A DNA stretch of 6,874 nt from DATESG01 sp964480275 (GCA_964480275.1 CAYZOC010000050.1:1-6874); one strand, 5' to 3'; shown: positions 1 to 6,638, numbered from the stretch's first letter. Translations and numbers: made by a program. The notes: a model not told the origin generated them from the letters alone.

Positions 1-67
1 GGACTCCACCTTTAATTTAATAGATTTAGCCAGTGAATTAAGGATTCCACCTTTTATTTCATAGATT
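1..67. repeat. Imperfect 26-bp direct repeat, 41-bp period, running to window edge
   Basis: Two 26-bp copies, at 1-26 and 42-67, match at 23 of 26 positions (differences at repeat positions 4, 14 and 19). They are separated by a 15-bp spacer, tagccagtgaattaa. Each copy begins GGA(C/T)TCCACCTTT and ends ATAGATT. The second copy stops one base before the T-tract of the operon terminator. The first copy starts at base 1, so further units may lie outside the window. No open reading frame covers the region. It could be the end of a mobile element carrying repeated transposase-binding sites, a small tandem array, or a dispersed intergenic repeat; the sequence alone does not decide. A 15-bp spacer is too short for a CRISPR array. 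Confidence 0.7.
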
Positions 68-68
68 C

Positions 69-94
69 AAAACCGCAAGCACTACTGCTCACGG
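69..94 (-). terminator. Rho-independent terminator of the operon
   Basis: On the minus strand, five bases after the last stop codon, the sequence reads CCGTGAGCA, loop GTAG, TGCTTGCGG, then TTTT. The two arms pair over 9 bp, including two adjacent G-U wobbles in the middle. The U-tract is short (four U), so termination may be incomplete. The position directly after the last gene of a co-directional unit supports the call. Confidence 0.72.
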
Positions 95-98
95 CTAG

Positions 99-1190
99 TT
101 ATTGTGACTGATCAATTTCTGAATTTGTATCAGCATTAGTTTCTTTTTTGTCTTTTTCCATTTCCACTAGGGTAATTTGAGCCTCAAGAAGCTTTCTTAT
201 TTGGCCAAGACGTTGTTTTTCTTCATTGCTCATTTGTGGATTAGTCGTTGCTAGATCAATATCTCGAATTGATTCATTATAAATATTGATGCCATACTGC
301 TCCATGAAAATGCCAAAAATAACTAATAACACCGCAAAAATATAGCGTAAACTTGCAAAAACTAATGTAATAAAGGTGATTGTTGTCAAGAGGACAATCA
401 TAATATCACTTATACTTTCTGACCAAAATTGCTTGACGAGTATTCCGATGGCAATAGAAATAACTGCTGCAAGAAGCAATAAGGGCAAAATGAAAACCAG
501 ATTGTACTTACGATAGACGAGGCGGGCGAAACTTTGATTAAAATATTTTTGCTTGATCTGATCAACCTTAGCCCGCGTTTTTGTGAATAAGTTAACATGA
601 ATAAAAACAAAGAAAAAGCGTTTAATAAGCATATAAACAAAGGTAAAAACAAATGTGAAACTCATCGCAAGGAGTGGAATAAAAGAGTAGGAATTTAGAA
701 AGTCTAAATTATCATTCAAATAGACTAATGCTTGATCATAATCAGCAGTTTCAATCAAAGTAAGAAAATCAGCATAAATATTTGCCACTGTCGGATCATT
801 ATTTATTGCATAAAAAATGGTTGAAGATGTCGCAATGTAAAAAGCTATGATACTAAATAGAAAAGCAAATAAAATCGTGCGTAAAGGAACCATGATCCTA
901 ATTGAATCAAAACGGAAAAACTGTTTAACGAGGCGGAAAAAATAATTTTGCTTTTGTTCTAGCCCTTGTTTGATTGGCGCAACATAGTATGAGGATAAGG
1001 CCATTAAAAGTGGCGCAACAGCAAAAAGAAGCAGGGCAATAAAGATACCCGGTATATAGTAGTCAAGGACCACGGAAATAATTGTGACAAAAAGAACCAT
1101 TAAAAGTGAAAGATAAAAATAACTATCCTTTGTTAATTTTAATGTCTCTTTTACTTCAGCAAAAAACTTTTTGAAGCTAGCCTCATTCAT
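99..1190 (-). CDS. Polytopic membrane protein of unknown function
   Basis: This is a 363-residue protein counted from ATG at 1190. A TTG one codon earlier is also in frame but is a poorer choice. I do not recognise the family. About six to seven hydrophobic membrane segments are visible, near residues 25-44, 47-68, 101-125, 168-190, 231-252 and 262-296 (the last long enough to be two helices). A loop of about 40 residues with acidic and aromatic residues lies between segments 3 and 4. Basic stretches flank the segments (for example around 190-229). The tail from about 300 is hydrophilic, with a likely short helix rich in Glu, Lys and Gln near 320-350, and is probably cytoplasmic. No catalytic motif or transporter signature is visible. 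The start overlaps the stop of the preceding NERD-like gene by one base (TGATG), so the two are probably translationally coupled and may act together at the membrane. A weak purine-rich ribosome site (GAAGAG) lies 9 bases upstream. It is the last gene before the terminator. Confidence 0.85.
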   Translation of the reverse strand: MNEASFKKFFAEVKETLKLTKDSYFYLSLLMVLFVTIISVVLDYYIPGIFIALLLFAVAPLLMALSSYYVAPIKQGLEQKQNYFFRLVKQFFRFDSIRIMVPLRTILFAFLFSIIAFYIATSSTIFYAINNDPTVANIYADFLTLIETADYDQALVYLNDNLDFLNSYSFIPLLAMSFTFVFTFVYMLIKRFFFVFIHVNLFTKTRAKVDQIKQKYFNQSFARLVYRKYNLVFILPLLLLAAVISIAIGILVKQFWSESISDIMIVLLTTITFITLVFASLRYIFAVLLVIFGIFMEQYGINIYNESIRDIDLATTNPQMSNEEKQRLGQIRKLLEAQITLVEMEKDKKETNADTNSEIDQSQ

Positions 1191-1837
1191 CAATTCTTAC
1201 TCTTCTTTCGTTGGTTGAGCCGATCAATATCTTGAACAATTTCGTGAAGTTCTTCCGGGTTAAATATTCTTACTTCCCGCGACTCAATGGCATCGATCAA
1301 ACGATAGAAGTCACAACGATTGATGATGAAAGTAGACTCATCATTATTTAATTTTGTAACATCGCATTCATCATTTACGATAACAATATTGATAAGCATT
1401 TCTGGTTCAATACCTGTCGCTAACGCAAGTTTATCAAGCCGATACTTGTTCGTATAAAGCGGATTATCTATTTCGCGACCCTTACGGTTTTTCCGCTCAA
1501 CTAGCAATAGTTTTTGATCATGAATATCGCCTTTTAAACTTCCATCAAAAAAAGCATCACCAATTACATATATATATTTGTTACCAAAAAGAACGTGATC
1601 ATAGCTTATATATTGGTTGCTATCAATTTTTAATTTTAAAACATTAATTAAATAAAAGTCCTTATAGAGTGCAACCTTATTTATCGTGCGAAAGTAGGCA
1701 TTTGGAAGATTATGTCGTAATTGGTATCTACTTATTAATTTCCAAACAAGCACCAAAATAGCAATTGCGACAAGAAGAGCAACTGCTGCAACAAGTAGTT
1801 TTTGATAAATGTTCATCTCTAATAAGTAGTAAATCAT
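1190..1837 (-). CDS. Membrane-anchored NERD-like domain protein, apparently lacking the nuclease motif
   Basis: This protein has 215 residues from ATG at 1837, four bases after the deoD stop. A TTG at 1852 would give 220 residues and an ATG at 1816 would give 208; none has a convincing ribosome site, so coupling to deoD is likely. Counted from the TTG, an N-terminal membrane helix spans about 18-40. A soluble domain follows, resembling NERD (nuclease-related) domains: a hydrophobic strand, then YDHVLFGNKYIYVIGD (84-99), GSLKGD (104-109), DNPL (129-132) and a helix ending in LDKLA. In NERD proteins, members of the PD-(D/E)XK nuclease fold, the strand after the conserved Asp normally ends in an ExK motif. 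Here Asp85 is kept, but the expected Glu and Lys align with Gly98 and Ala100. The protein is therefore probably not a nuclease. The C-terminus (200-220) is charged. Placement between deoD and a polytopic membrane protein, with one-base overlap to the latter, suggests a membrane-associated scaffold or sensor; this is inference. The NERD assignment is by eye and moderate. Confidence 0.78.
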   Translation of the reverse strand: MIYYLLEMNIYQKLLVAAVALLVAIAILVLVWKLISRYQLRHNLPNAYFRTINKVALYKDFYLINVLKLKIDSNQYISYDHVLFGNKYIYVIGDAFFDGSLKGDIHDQKLLLVERKNRKGREIDNPLYTNKYRLDKLALATGIEPEMLINIVIVNDECDVTKLNNDESTFIINRCDFYRLIDAIESREVRIFNPEELHEIVQDIDRLNQRKKSKN

Positions 1838-1841
1838 ATAA

Positions 1842-2552
1842 CTATTCTGCAATTTCTAAAGCTAAATTTATCATATTAACAAGTCCGTTTTGTCTTTCTT
1901 CAACTGTGGCCTTGTGAGAAAAATCGTGAAAATTATCAGTTACGGATAAGAGACATAATGCTTTTTTGCCAAGACGTGCGGCAGTAGTGTACAAACCATA
2001 ACTTTCCATTTCAACACCCATTACACCTAGTTTTTCCCACTTTTTCCACATATCTCTATCTTCATCATAGAAAACATCAGCAGAAAGTATATTACCAACA
2101 TGAACTGGAAGGTTTTTGGCCTTGAGTGCGTTATAAGCCTTAACGGCTAATTCAAAATCAGCAATGGCGGAATATGTACCATTTAGTCCAAACTGGCAAG
2201 CCCAATTTGAGTCAGTGCAAGCTCCACTAGCAATTAGCACATCAAAAAGCTTAATATGTTTTTGATAAGTGCCACATGTTCCCACTCTAATAATTGTTTC
2301 AACGCCATAGCTTGTATAGAGCTCATGAGAATAAATCCCAACGCTAGGAATTCCCATTCCGCTGGCCATGACCGATACTCTTTTTCCATCTTTTGTATAG
2401 CCTGTATAACCAAAAATATTTCTAACATCTGTTACTAGTTCGGCATCGACTAAAAAGTTTTTAGCAATCCATTCGGCACGCTTTGGATCGCCAGGCATTA
2501 ACACGGTTTTTGCAAACGCCCCTTCTTTTGCATTAATATGTGGTGTTCCCAT
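1842..2552 (-). CDS. deoD: Purine nucleoside phosphorylase, DeoD type
   Basis: This cytoplasmic enzyme reversibly phosphorolyses purine ribo- and deoxyribonucleosides to free base plus pentose-1-phosphate, in purine salvage and nucleoside catabolism. Its 236 residues match the full family length. Recognisable motifs run in the expected order: TPHINA with the active-site His5 that reaches into the neighbouring subunit, MPGDPKRA with phosphate-binding Gly21 and Arg25, Arg44, IIRVGTCG with Arg89 and Thr92, the ribose-binding GVEMES (Glu181, Met182, Glu183), and VTDNF with Asp206, the proton donor to the base, with Arg220 in EERQ as its partner. Thr92 replaces the Ser found in E. coli DeoD at the phosphate site, and Thr205 replaces the Ser before the catalytic Asp. 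Both are conservative. ATG at 2552 has a strong ribosome site. The gene follows a 52-base gap with its own candidate promoter, so it need not depend on the pullulanase promoter. Ribose-1-phosphate released here could enter central metabolism if a phosphopentomutase is encoded elsewhere. Confidence 0.96.
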   Translation of the reverse strand: MGTPHINAKEGAFAKTVLMPGDPKRAEWIAKNFLVDAELVTDVRNIFGYTGYTKDGKRVSVMASGMGIPSVGIYSHELYTSYGVETIIRVGTCGTYQKHIKLFDVLIASGACTDSNWACQFGLNGTYSAIADFELAVKAYNALKAKNLPVHVGNILSADVFYDEDRDMWKKWEKLGVMGVEMESYGLYTTAARLGKKALCLLSVTDNFHDFSHKATVEERQNGLVNMINLALEIAE

Positions 2553-2559
2553 AAATAAA

Positions 2560-2568
2560 TCTCCTCTT
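2560..2568 (-). promoter_or_regulatory. deoD ribosome binding site
   Basis: The minus strand reads AAGAGGAGA, an almost ideal Shine-Dalgarno sequence. Its AGGAG core sits 8 bases before the deoD ATG, which fixes that start. It is the strongest ribosome site in the window. Confidence 0.9.
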
Positions 2569-2591
2569 ATTTCTATTATTAATTCATGTGT

Positions 2592-2600
2592 ATTATATCA
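2592..2600 (-). promoter_or_regulatory. Candidate internal promoter for deoD (TG-extended -10)
   Basis: The minus strand reads TGATATAAT, a perfect TATAAT hexamer with the extended TGn element. It lies in the 52-base gap between the RDD gene and deoD. No convincing -35 box is present at 16-18 bases, where the sequence is inside the RDD coding end; extended -10 promoters often do without one. Transcription would start near 2585, giving a leader of about 30 bases that includes the deoD ribosome site. This would let deoD and the two genes after it be expressed apart from the pullulanase. The leader is too short for a purine riboswitch. Confidence 0.55.
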
Positions 2601-2604
2601 TAAT

Positions 2605-3642
2605 CTAACGACTTGTTGGCCTAGCTTTATTGCTTTTTGCCGGCATTTGATAAAATTGGATTTTTTCTTTTACGCTATCTTTTGTTGCTTCATTGAAATA
2701 TTTATCTTCATCGCGTTGATTGTCAAAAATAAGTGATTGTCGGGCATCAACTACGTAAGTGCCAGCGACAAAGTCATGAATAGCCTTAGCACCCCTAGAT
2801 ACTGTCACAGCAGCACTAGTAATAAATAGGGGAATAACTAGAAGTGGAAGCGACGCACCAAGCTCTAAGATACCCATCACTAAATAGCGAATAACGACTT
2901 GTGAACGCCGAATTTTAAATCCTTTACTATCAACAAGGGCTAGACCAGTAATATATTTACCAAGTGTTTGACCATGACCAAAGAGTAGAGGAATAACAAG
3001 ACTTGGCATTAATCCACCGACGACAATAGCGCTAGCGCCGCCAATAAATAGTAAATTCCGATGTGGGAGTCTTGCATCTAAATATGCCTGAGAATTTTCT
3101 AAGTCTTTGATGGCATTATTGTAGATTTTTGTCCACTCAAGTTGACGGTGATCAGCACTAATCAATGGTTTAAATTCGATTTCAATTTGATCGCCAGTTT
3201 CATTAAAGTTAAACTTGGTATCATCTCTACCTCTTCCTAGGACCATTACATAAAAATCAAAACTACTATCGCTACGATAATACACTGAATTGCGATATGT
3301 AAAAAGTTTTTCATCGCTATTTGGACGGTTGACATCTAAGTAAAATTCTTTAACTCTCGTTAAATAAAACTCTTCATTATTACCTTCAGTAATAGCTTGT
3401 TCGAAGCTTAGGAGTCGCTGTTCTTCACCAACTACATAATAGAGTCCTGATGTAGCTTTTACTTGATGAAAATTTTCACTAACCGTACGACCATAATCGG
3501 TAGTATAAAATATCGCATCAAGCGACATATAGGCCAATAGACCAATGATAATTGTGACAGCAAAATCTATAAGGAAGGCACCAAGCCTTCGATGAAATGG
3601 TGCCTCCGAAATATTTTTGTGTTTTCTTACGACTCGCGTCAT
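2605..3642 (-). CDS. RDD-family membrane protein with large extracytoplasmic insertion
   Basis: This is a 345-residue integral membrane protein. The RDD signature is visible: HRRLGAFLID at 17-26 (Arg18/Arg19 and Asp26) leads into the first helix (about 21-45). A second helix is at 196-221, then HGQTLGKYITGLALVDSKG (223-241), the usual GxTxGK segment of the family. Another hydrophobic stretch at 251-282 may be one long helix or two, and IHDFVAGTYVVD (288-299) is the family's closing motif. Between helices 1 and 2 lies a hydrophilic segment of about 150 residues (46-195), predicted to face outward. Typical RDD proteins are smaller, with only a short loop there. The C-terminal tail (300-345) is charged and probably cytoplasmic. 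The family has no single agreed function; some members have been linked to transport or stress tolerance. The ATG overlaps the pullulanase stop by one base (TAATG). I infer the two are coexpressed, perhaps for handling released sugars or supporting the surface enzyme. Confidence 0.88.
   Translation of the reverse strand: MTRVVRKHKNISEAPFHRRLGAFLIDFAVTIIIGLLAYMSLDAIFYTTDYGRTVSENFHQVKATSGLYYVVGEEQRLLSFEQAITEGNNEEFYLTRVKEFYLDVNRPNSDEKLFTYRNSVYYRSDSSFDFYVMVLGRGRDDTKFNFNETGDQIEIEFKPLISADHRQLEWTKIYNNAIKDLENSQAYLDARLPHRNLLFIGGASAIVVGGLMPSLVIPLLFGHGQTLGKYITGLALVDSKGFKIRRSQVVIRYLVMGILELGASLPLLVIPLFITSAAVTVSRGAKAIHDFVAGTYVVDARQSLIFDNQRDEDKYFNEATKDSVKEKIQFYQMPAKSNKARPTSR
3574..3605 (-). other. Two mutually exclusive RNA hairpins in the start of the RDD gene
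   Basis: Within codons of about residues 13-23, the mRNA can form AGGCACC paired with GGUGCCU (7 bp, 16-base loop; genome 3576-3582 and 3599-3605), or GAAGGC paired with GCCUUC (6 bp, loop UUGGU; genome 3574-3590). They share the GGUGCC bases, so only one can form at a time. No U-tract follows. They could tune translation of the RDD gene relative to the pullulanase, or may be chance within the codons of the RDD motif. Confidence 0.25.
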
Positions 3643-6608
3643 TAAATCCGCTCCACAATGACAACACGGAAGCGTTCCAACGTTAATGGACTTGATAGTG
3701 TTTGACCGGTTAGTTCACCCTTGCTATCAAATAAAACCTTTACTTGGCCGCTACCAAAATTAAATGTTTCAACTGTTGAATCATTTTCTGCTAAGCGGCC
3801 GACGTAGAACGAATAAATTGCTCCACTACTAGTGTAACTTGCGGCATCAATTTTATTTTCAGTCGCCATTGCCGCCCATGATAGTGGTGGAATAGTATTT
3901 TCCCAGTGTCTAAAATTATTACTAGCTTCAGTAGCGGTTTTAAGCCGGAATGGTTGTCCTTCTTCACTTAAGCGGAAATTAATAAGATTCTTGTAAGCAT
4001 TAAAGTAATCAAGCCATTTAACTTTATCTGCCCAGCGATATCGATTAGTTTCATAGCCGATATTATAGGAATTACCGCTATAAAATTGATCATTAAGTTC
4101 GGCACTTTCATAGAAGTGAGTAGCAATAAATTCAGCACCAGCCTCCGAGGTTTCATCAAAAGGTTTTGTCCTACCGATTTCATCTCCTCCTTGGAAGAAA
4201 GGAATACCTAGACTAGTTAAGACAATACTATTTGCGGTCGTTGCCGCTCTCATTGCTAACTCTTCATTACCACCAAAACTAAAGAGCATTTGATCAAATA
4301 GGGCAAAATTATCATGACTTCCAGCATACTGGACGTTTTTACTTGGATTGTTATTTAATTTATCACCATAGTAGCTACCATTAATACCAGCAAGCATCCC
4401 CTTGGTTTTATTCATAAAGTCTGGGTTTTGTTCATTGTCTAAAATCCCTTTATTAATCCAACCCCAGTGCGAATTATGACGAATGCTATTTTCACCTTTA
4501 AGGCCGTTGCGACCCTGATCATTAAAGGCGCCAACCCGTGTATTAGCTAGGCTGCCACGATTTACTTTGTAACCGCCAGAATAGTGACCAGCAGCATCCC
4601 ATGGCTCGCCCCAAATGACTACATCATCAAAACCATTTTCTGCCAGTGTTTGATCAATAAGAATCATTGTCTCATCGGCAATTAGTTCCATTAAATCAAA
4701 GCGGAATCCTTTAATATTAAACTCCTCGGCCCAAAATAGGACTGAGTCGGCGATAAATTTAGCGGCCATCTTATTTTCACTAGCGAAAACATTACCAACG
4801 CCCGAGTCATTATTTAAACTCCAGTCTTGATTATAACGGAAATAGTAACCAGGCACGATTTTGTTAAAGTTTGAAGCGCTAGCACTAGCGACGTGATTGT
4901 ATACAACATCCATAATTATTCGTATATCATTATCAGCAAAAGTCTCAACTACTTGTTTAAACTCTTGCACCCTAACTTCGCCACGATATGGATTAGAAGC
5001 ATACGATCCTTCAAGAGCGTTAAAATTAAGTGGATTATAACCCCAGTTGTGTCCTGGAGGGACTTCAGTTTCAACTGGTTCATCATTTTCATCAAGTTCA
5101 GTAACTGTTCTTGGAATCTCATAGTTACTTTGATCATAGAATGGCATTAATTGTATTGCGTTTACACCCAATTCTTTAAGATGATCAAACCCAGTTGTCA
5201 CGGTAGTTTCACCACTAGTGTAGGTTGTTCCTTCTTCAATAAGACCGAGGTATTTACCCCGTTTATCTTCGGAGCCGTTCCAATTTTCATCCGTCGTTAA
5301 ATCCGCAACATGCATTTCATAAACAACAAGATCAGTTGGGGCGGCAATAGGAGTTAGTTTTGCATCAATATCCTTAAAAGTACTCGTTTCATAACGGTCA
5401 AAATCAATAACTTGCCCACGTAAACCATTTACTCCGACGTTTTTTGCATAGGGGTCAACAACTTCACTAACACCATTAGAGTTAGTTACTCGATACGTAT
5501 AAAATTTAAGATTTAAATCACCCTCAACAGTATATGACCATACTCCATTAGCACCTAAGACCATATCATAGCGCGCGTTTGGTGTATCGCTAAGAATATT
5601 GCCAGTAAGTGTTGATGGCGAACCATAATTATATATATGTAATCTTACAGCAGTAGAGGTAGGTGCCCATAATTTGAATGTAGTACGCTCTTCAGAATAA
5701 GTTGCACCTAAATCGTCCTCGTTATAAGTAAATGCGCTCGTAAAGGATGGAGTTTTATATAATGCACGAGGAGATACTAATTTTACTTTAGTTTTATTGT
5801 GACTTTCATAAGTTGCGCGAATTTCATATCGCTTCTGTAATTCAGCGGACTTATCAAGAGTTAGTACATCACTAGCGGAACTAGCTGTGTACGCCTTTGC
5901 AAATACATCATCAATGTATAACTCATAGCCACTTGGTTGAGCGGTAGATGTCACTTCAAGCGTAGTAAAAGATAAGAAGTCAGCACTAATTATTCTATCA
6001 CCAAGAGCATCTGCAGCTCGACCATAAAATTCTAAGACATTACCATCACCAATAATTGTATATACGCTTAAAACACCATCAGTTTGGCCAAAGTCACTAT
6101 ATTTAATATAAGCATCACTAGTTTGGAATGCCCAGCTATTAACTGAGCGGATAATTAAGTAGATTCCGTTAACAGTCTTAAATAAAGAGGTGTCAATACG
6201 GAAATATGCCCAATCACCTTCGACGATTGTCCAATTATATGCCTTACCATCTGTACCACCTTCATCCCAGAGCCACAATTGATATTTGTCAAAGTCAATG
6301 CCTCCAGGGTTAAAATAGATATCGATGTAAGGTGGAACTTCGCCAGGCGAAATTGGAGTACCAACGATATTTCCTTCTCCTTCTTCCGAACTAGATGATC
6401 CTTCACTTGTTAGCGAGTCTGATGGATCGCTAGTTGTATCATCACTACTTGAAATAGGTTCGCTAGTTGTACCATCGCTGGTAGCATCAGAAATACTCGT
6501 AGTATCTGAAATAGAGGGTTGACTGGCACTAGAATTATCTGTTCCACAACCGACAACTAATAATGATGCGACGATTCCAAGAAAAATCCGATTAACTGTT
6601 TTGTTCAT
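3642..6608 (-). CDS. pulA: Cell-surface lipoprotein pullulanase (type I, GH13)
   Basis: This is a debranching enzyme that hydrolyses alpha-1,6 links in pullulan, starch and glycogen-type glucans; it is predicted to be anchored on the outer face of the membrane. Its 988 residues show, in order: a lipoprotein signal with lipobox VVGC (lipidated Cys21, the only cysteine in the protein); a Ser/Thr/Asp/Glu spacer (about 24-80); a CBM41-type starch-binding module (about 92-200, with YQLWLW at 109-114); an Ig-like linker domain (205-290); a CBM48 domain (about 295-400, FKLWAP at 311-316); a GH13 barrel (about 425-860); and a C-terminal beta domain. Catalytic regions are intact: DVVYNH (567-572), GFRFDLMEL with nucleophile Asp638, IWGEPWD with acid/base Glu668, and GSHDN with Asp766. 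NWGYNP (521-526) is the pullulanase-specific segment, with His520 where Tyr is usual. An acidic loop (about 497-518) precedes it. There is no LPxTG anchor. It is first in the operon. The assignment to pullulanase rather than general amylase rests on CBM41 plus the NWGYNP motif. Confidence 0.95.
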   Translation of the reverse strand: MNKTVNRIFLGIVASLLVVGCGTDNSSASQPSISDTTSISDATSDGTTSEPISSSDDTTSDPSDSLTSEGSSSSEEGEGNIVGTPISPGEVPPYIDIYFNPGGIDFDKYQLWLWDEGGTDGKAYNWTIVEGDWAYFRIDTSLFKTVNGIYLIIRSVNSWAFQTSDAYIKYSDFGQTDGVLSVYTIIGDGNVLEFYGRAADALGDRIISADFLSFTTLEVTSTAQPSGYELYIDDVFAKAYTASSASDVLTLDKSAELQKRYEIRATYESHNKTKVKLVSPRALYKTPSFTSAFTYNEDDLGATYSEERTTFKLWAPTSTAVRLHIYNYGSPSTLTGNILSDTPNARYDMVLGANGVWSYTVEGDLNLKFYTYRVTNSNGVSEVVDPYAKNVGVNGLRGQVIDFDRYETSTFKDIDAKLTPIAAPTDLVVYEMHVADLTTDENWNGSEDKRGKYLGLIEEGTTYTSGETTVTTGFDHLKELGVNAIQLMPFYDQSNYEIPRTVTELDENDEPVETEVPPGHNWGYNPLNFNALEGSYASNPYRGEVRVQEFKQVVETFADNDIRIIMDVVYNHVASASASNFNKIVPGYYFRYNQDWSLNNDSGVGNVFASENKMAAKFIADSVLFWAEEFNIKGFRFDLMELIADETMILIDQTLAENGFDDVVIWGEPWDAAGHYSGGYKVNRGSLANTRVGAFNDQGRNGLKGENSIRHNSHWGWINKGILDNEQNPDFMNKTKGMLAGINGSYYGDKLNNNPSKNVQYAGSHDNFALFDQMLFSFGGNEELAMRAATTANSIVLTSLGIPFFQGGDEIGRTKPFDETSEAGAEFIATHFYESAELNDQFYSGNSYNIGYETNRYRWADKVKWLDYFNAYKNLINFRLSEEGQPFRLKTATEASNNFRHWENTIPPLSWAAMATENKIDAASYTSSGAIYSFYVGRLAENDSTVETFNFGSGQVKVLFDSKGELTGQTLSSPLTLERFRVVIVERI
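3651..3654 (-). promoter_or_regulatory. RDD gene ribosome binding site inside pulA
   Basis: GGAG on the minus strand lies 8 bases before the RDD ATG, within the last codons of the pullulanase (Val-Glu-Arg). It supports ATG at 3642 as the start, and allows the ribosome to re-initiate at the TAATG overlap. Confidence 0.7.
6369..6539 (-). repeat. Low-complexity linker coding region with 33-bp repeat
   Basis: This region encodes the Ser/Thr/Asp/Glu spacer of the pullulanase (residues 24-80). Within it, plus-strand TCGCTAGTTGTAYCATC occurs at 6427-6443 and 6460-6476. The 33-bp period encodes an imperfect 11-residue repeat: DGTTSEPISSS (45-55), then a unit starting DDTTSDPSDS (56-65). A shorter six-residue period (ISDTTS, ISDATS) precedes it. 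Such in-frame repeats can change length by slippage without breaking the enzyme. The spacer probably holds the glucan-binding and catalytic domains away from the membrane. Confidence 0.7.
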
Positions 6609-6614
6609 ATAAGT

Positions 6615-6620
6615 ACCTCA
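6615..6620 (-). promoter_or_regulatory. pulA ribosome binding site
   Basis: TGAGGT on the minus strand, with its GAGG core 7 bases before the ATG at 6608. It supports this start, and so the lipoprotein signal that begins there. Confidence 0.85.
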
Positions 6621-6626
6621 CTTTAT

Positions 6627-6635
6627 ATTTTACCA
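6627..6635 (-). promoter_or_regulatory. Candidate pulA promoter (TG-extended -10)
   Basis: The minus strand reads TGGTAAAAT: a TAAAAT hexamer (5 of 6 to consensus) with a TGn extension. The -35 position, 17 bases upstream (6650-6655), reads TTTAAT and is weak. Transcription would start near 6620, right at the ribosome site, giving an unusually short leader of about 12 bases. Weaker alternatives lie further upstream in this AT-rich region, so the true start is uncertain. Confidence 0.38.
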
Positions 6636-6638
6636 CAC

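Noticed and set aside
1..67. CRISPR array
   Set aside because: There are only two imperfect 26-bp copies with a 15-bp spacer, which is far too short for CRISPR spacers, and no cas gene is present.
1842..1852. TTG start giving an 11-base overlap of the NERD-like gene with deoD
   Set aside because: No ribosome site precedes the TTG. ATG at 1837, four bases after the deoD stop, is more economical and the extra residues add no domain.
2553..2604. Purine riboswitch upstream of deoD
   Set aside because: The gap is only 52 bases and contains neither the three-way junction sequences nor a terminator stem.
4876..4889. Palindrome CGCTAGCACTAGCG as an operator or recombination site
   Set aside because: It lies deep inside the pullulanase catalytic domain and is explained by alternating Ala and Ser codons (ASASA).
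4893..5150. Plus-strand open frame of 85 codons
   Set aside because: It is antisense to the pullulanase barrel, has no ribosome site and shows no recognisable protein pattern; it is a shadow of the real gene.
6155..6406. Minus-strand open frame of 83 codons in another frame of pulA
   Set aside because: It lies entirely inside the lipoprotein linker and CBM41 coding region, where the main frame has clear domain motifs.
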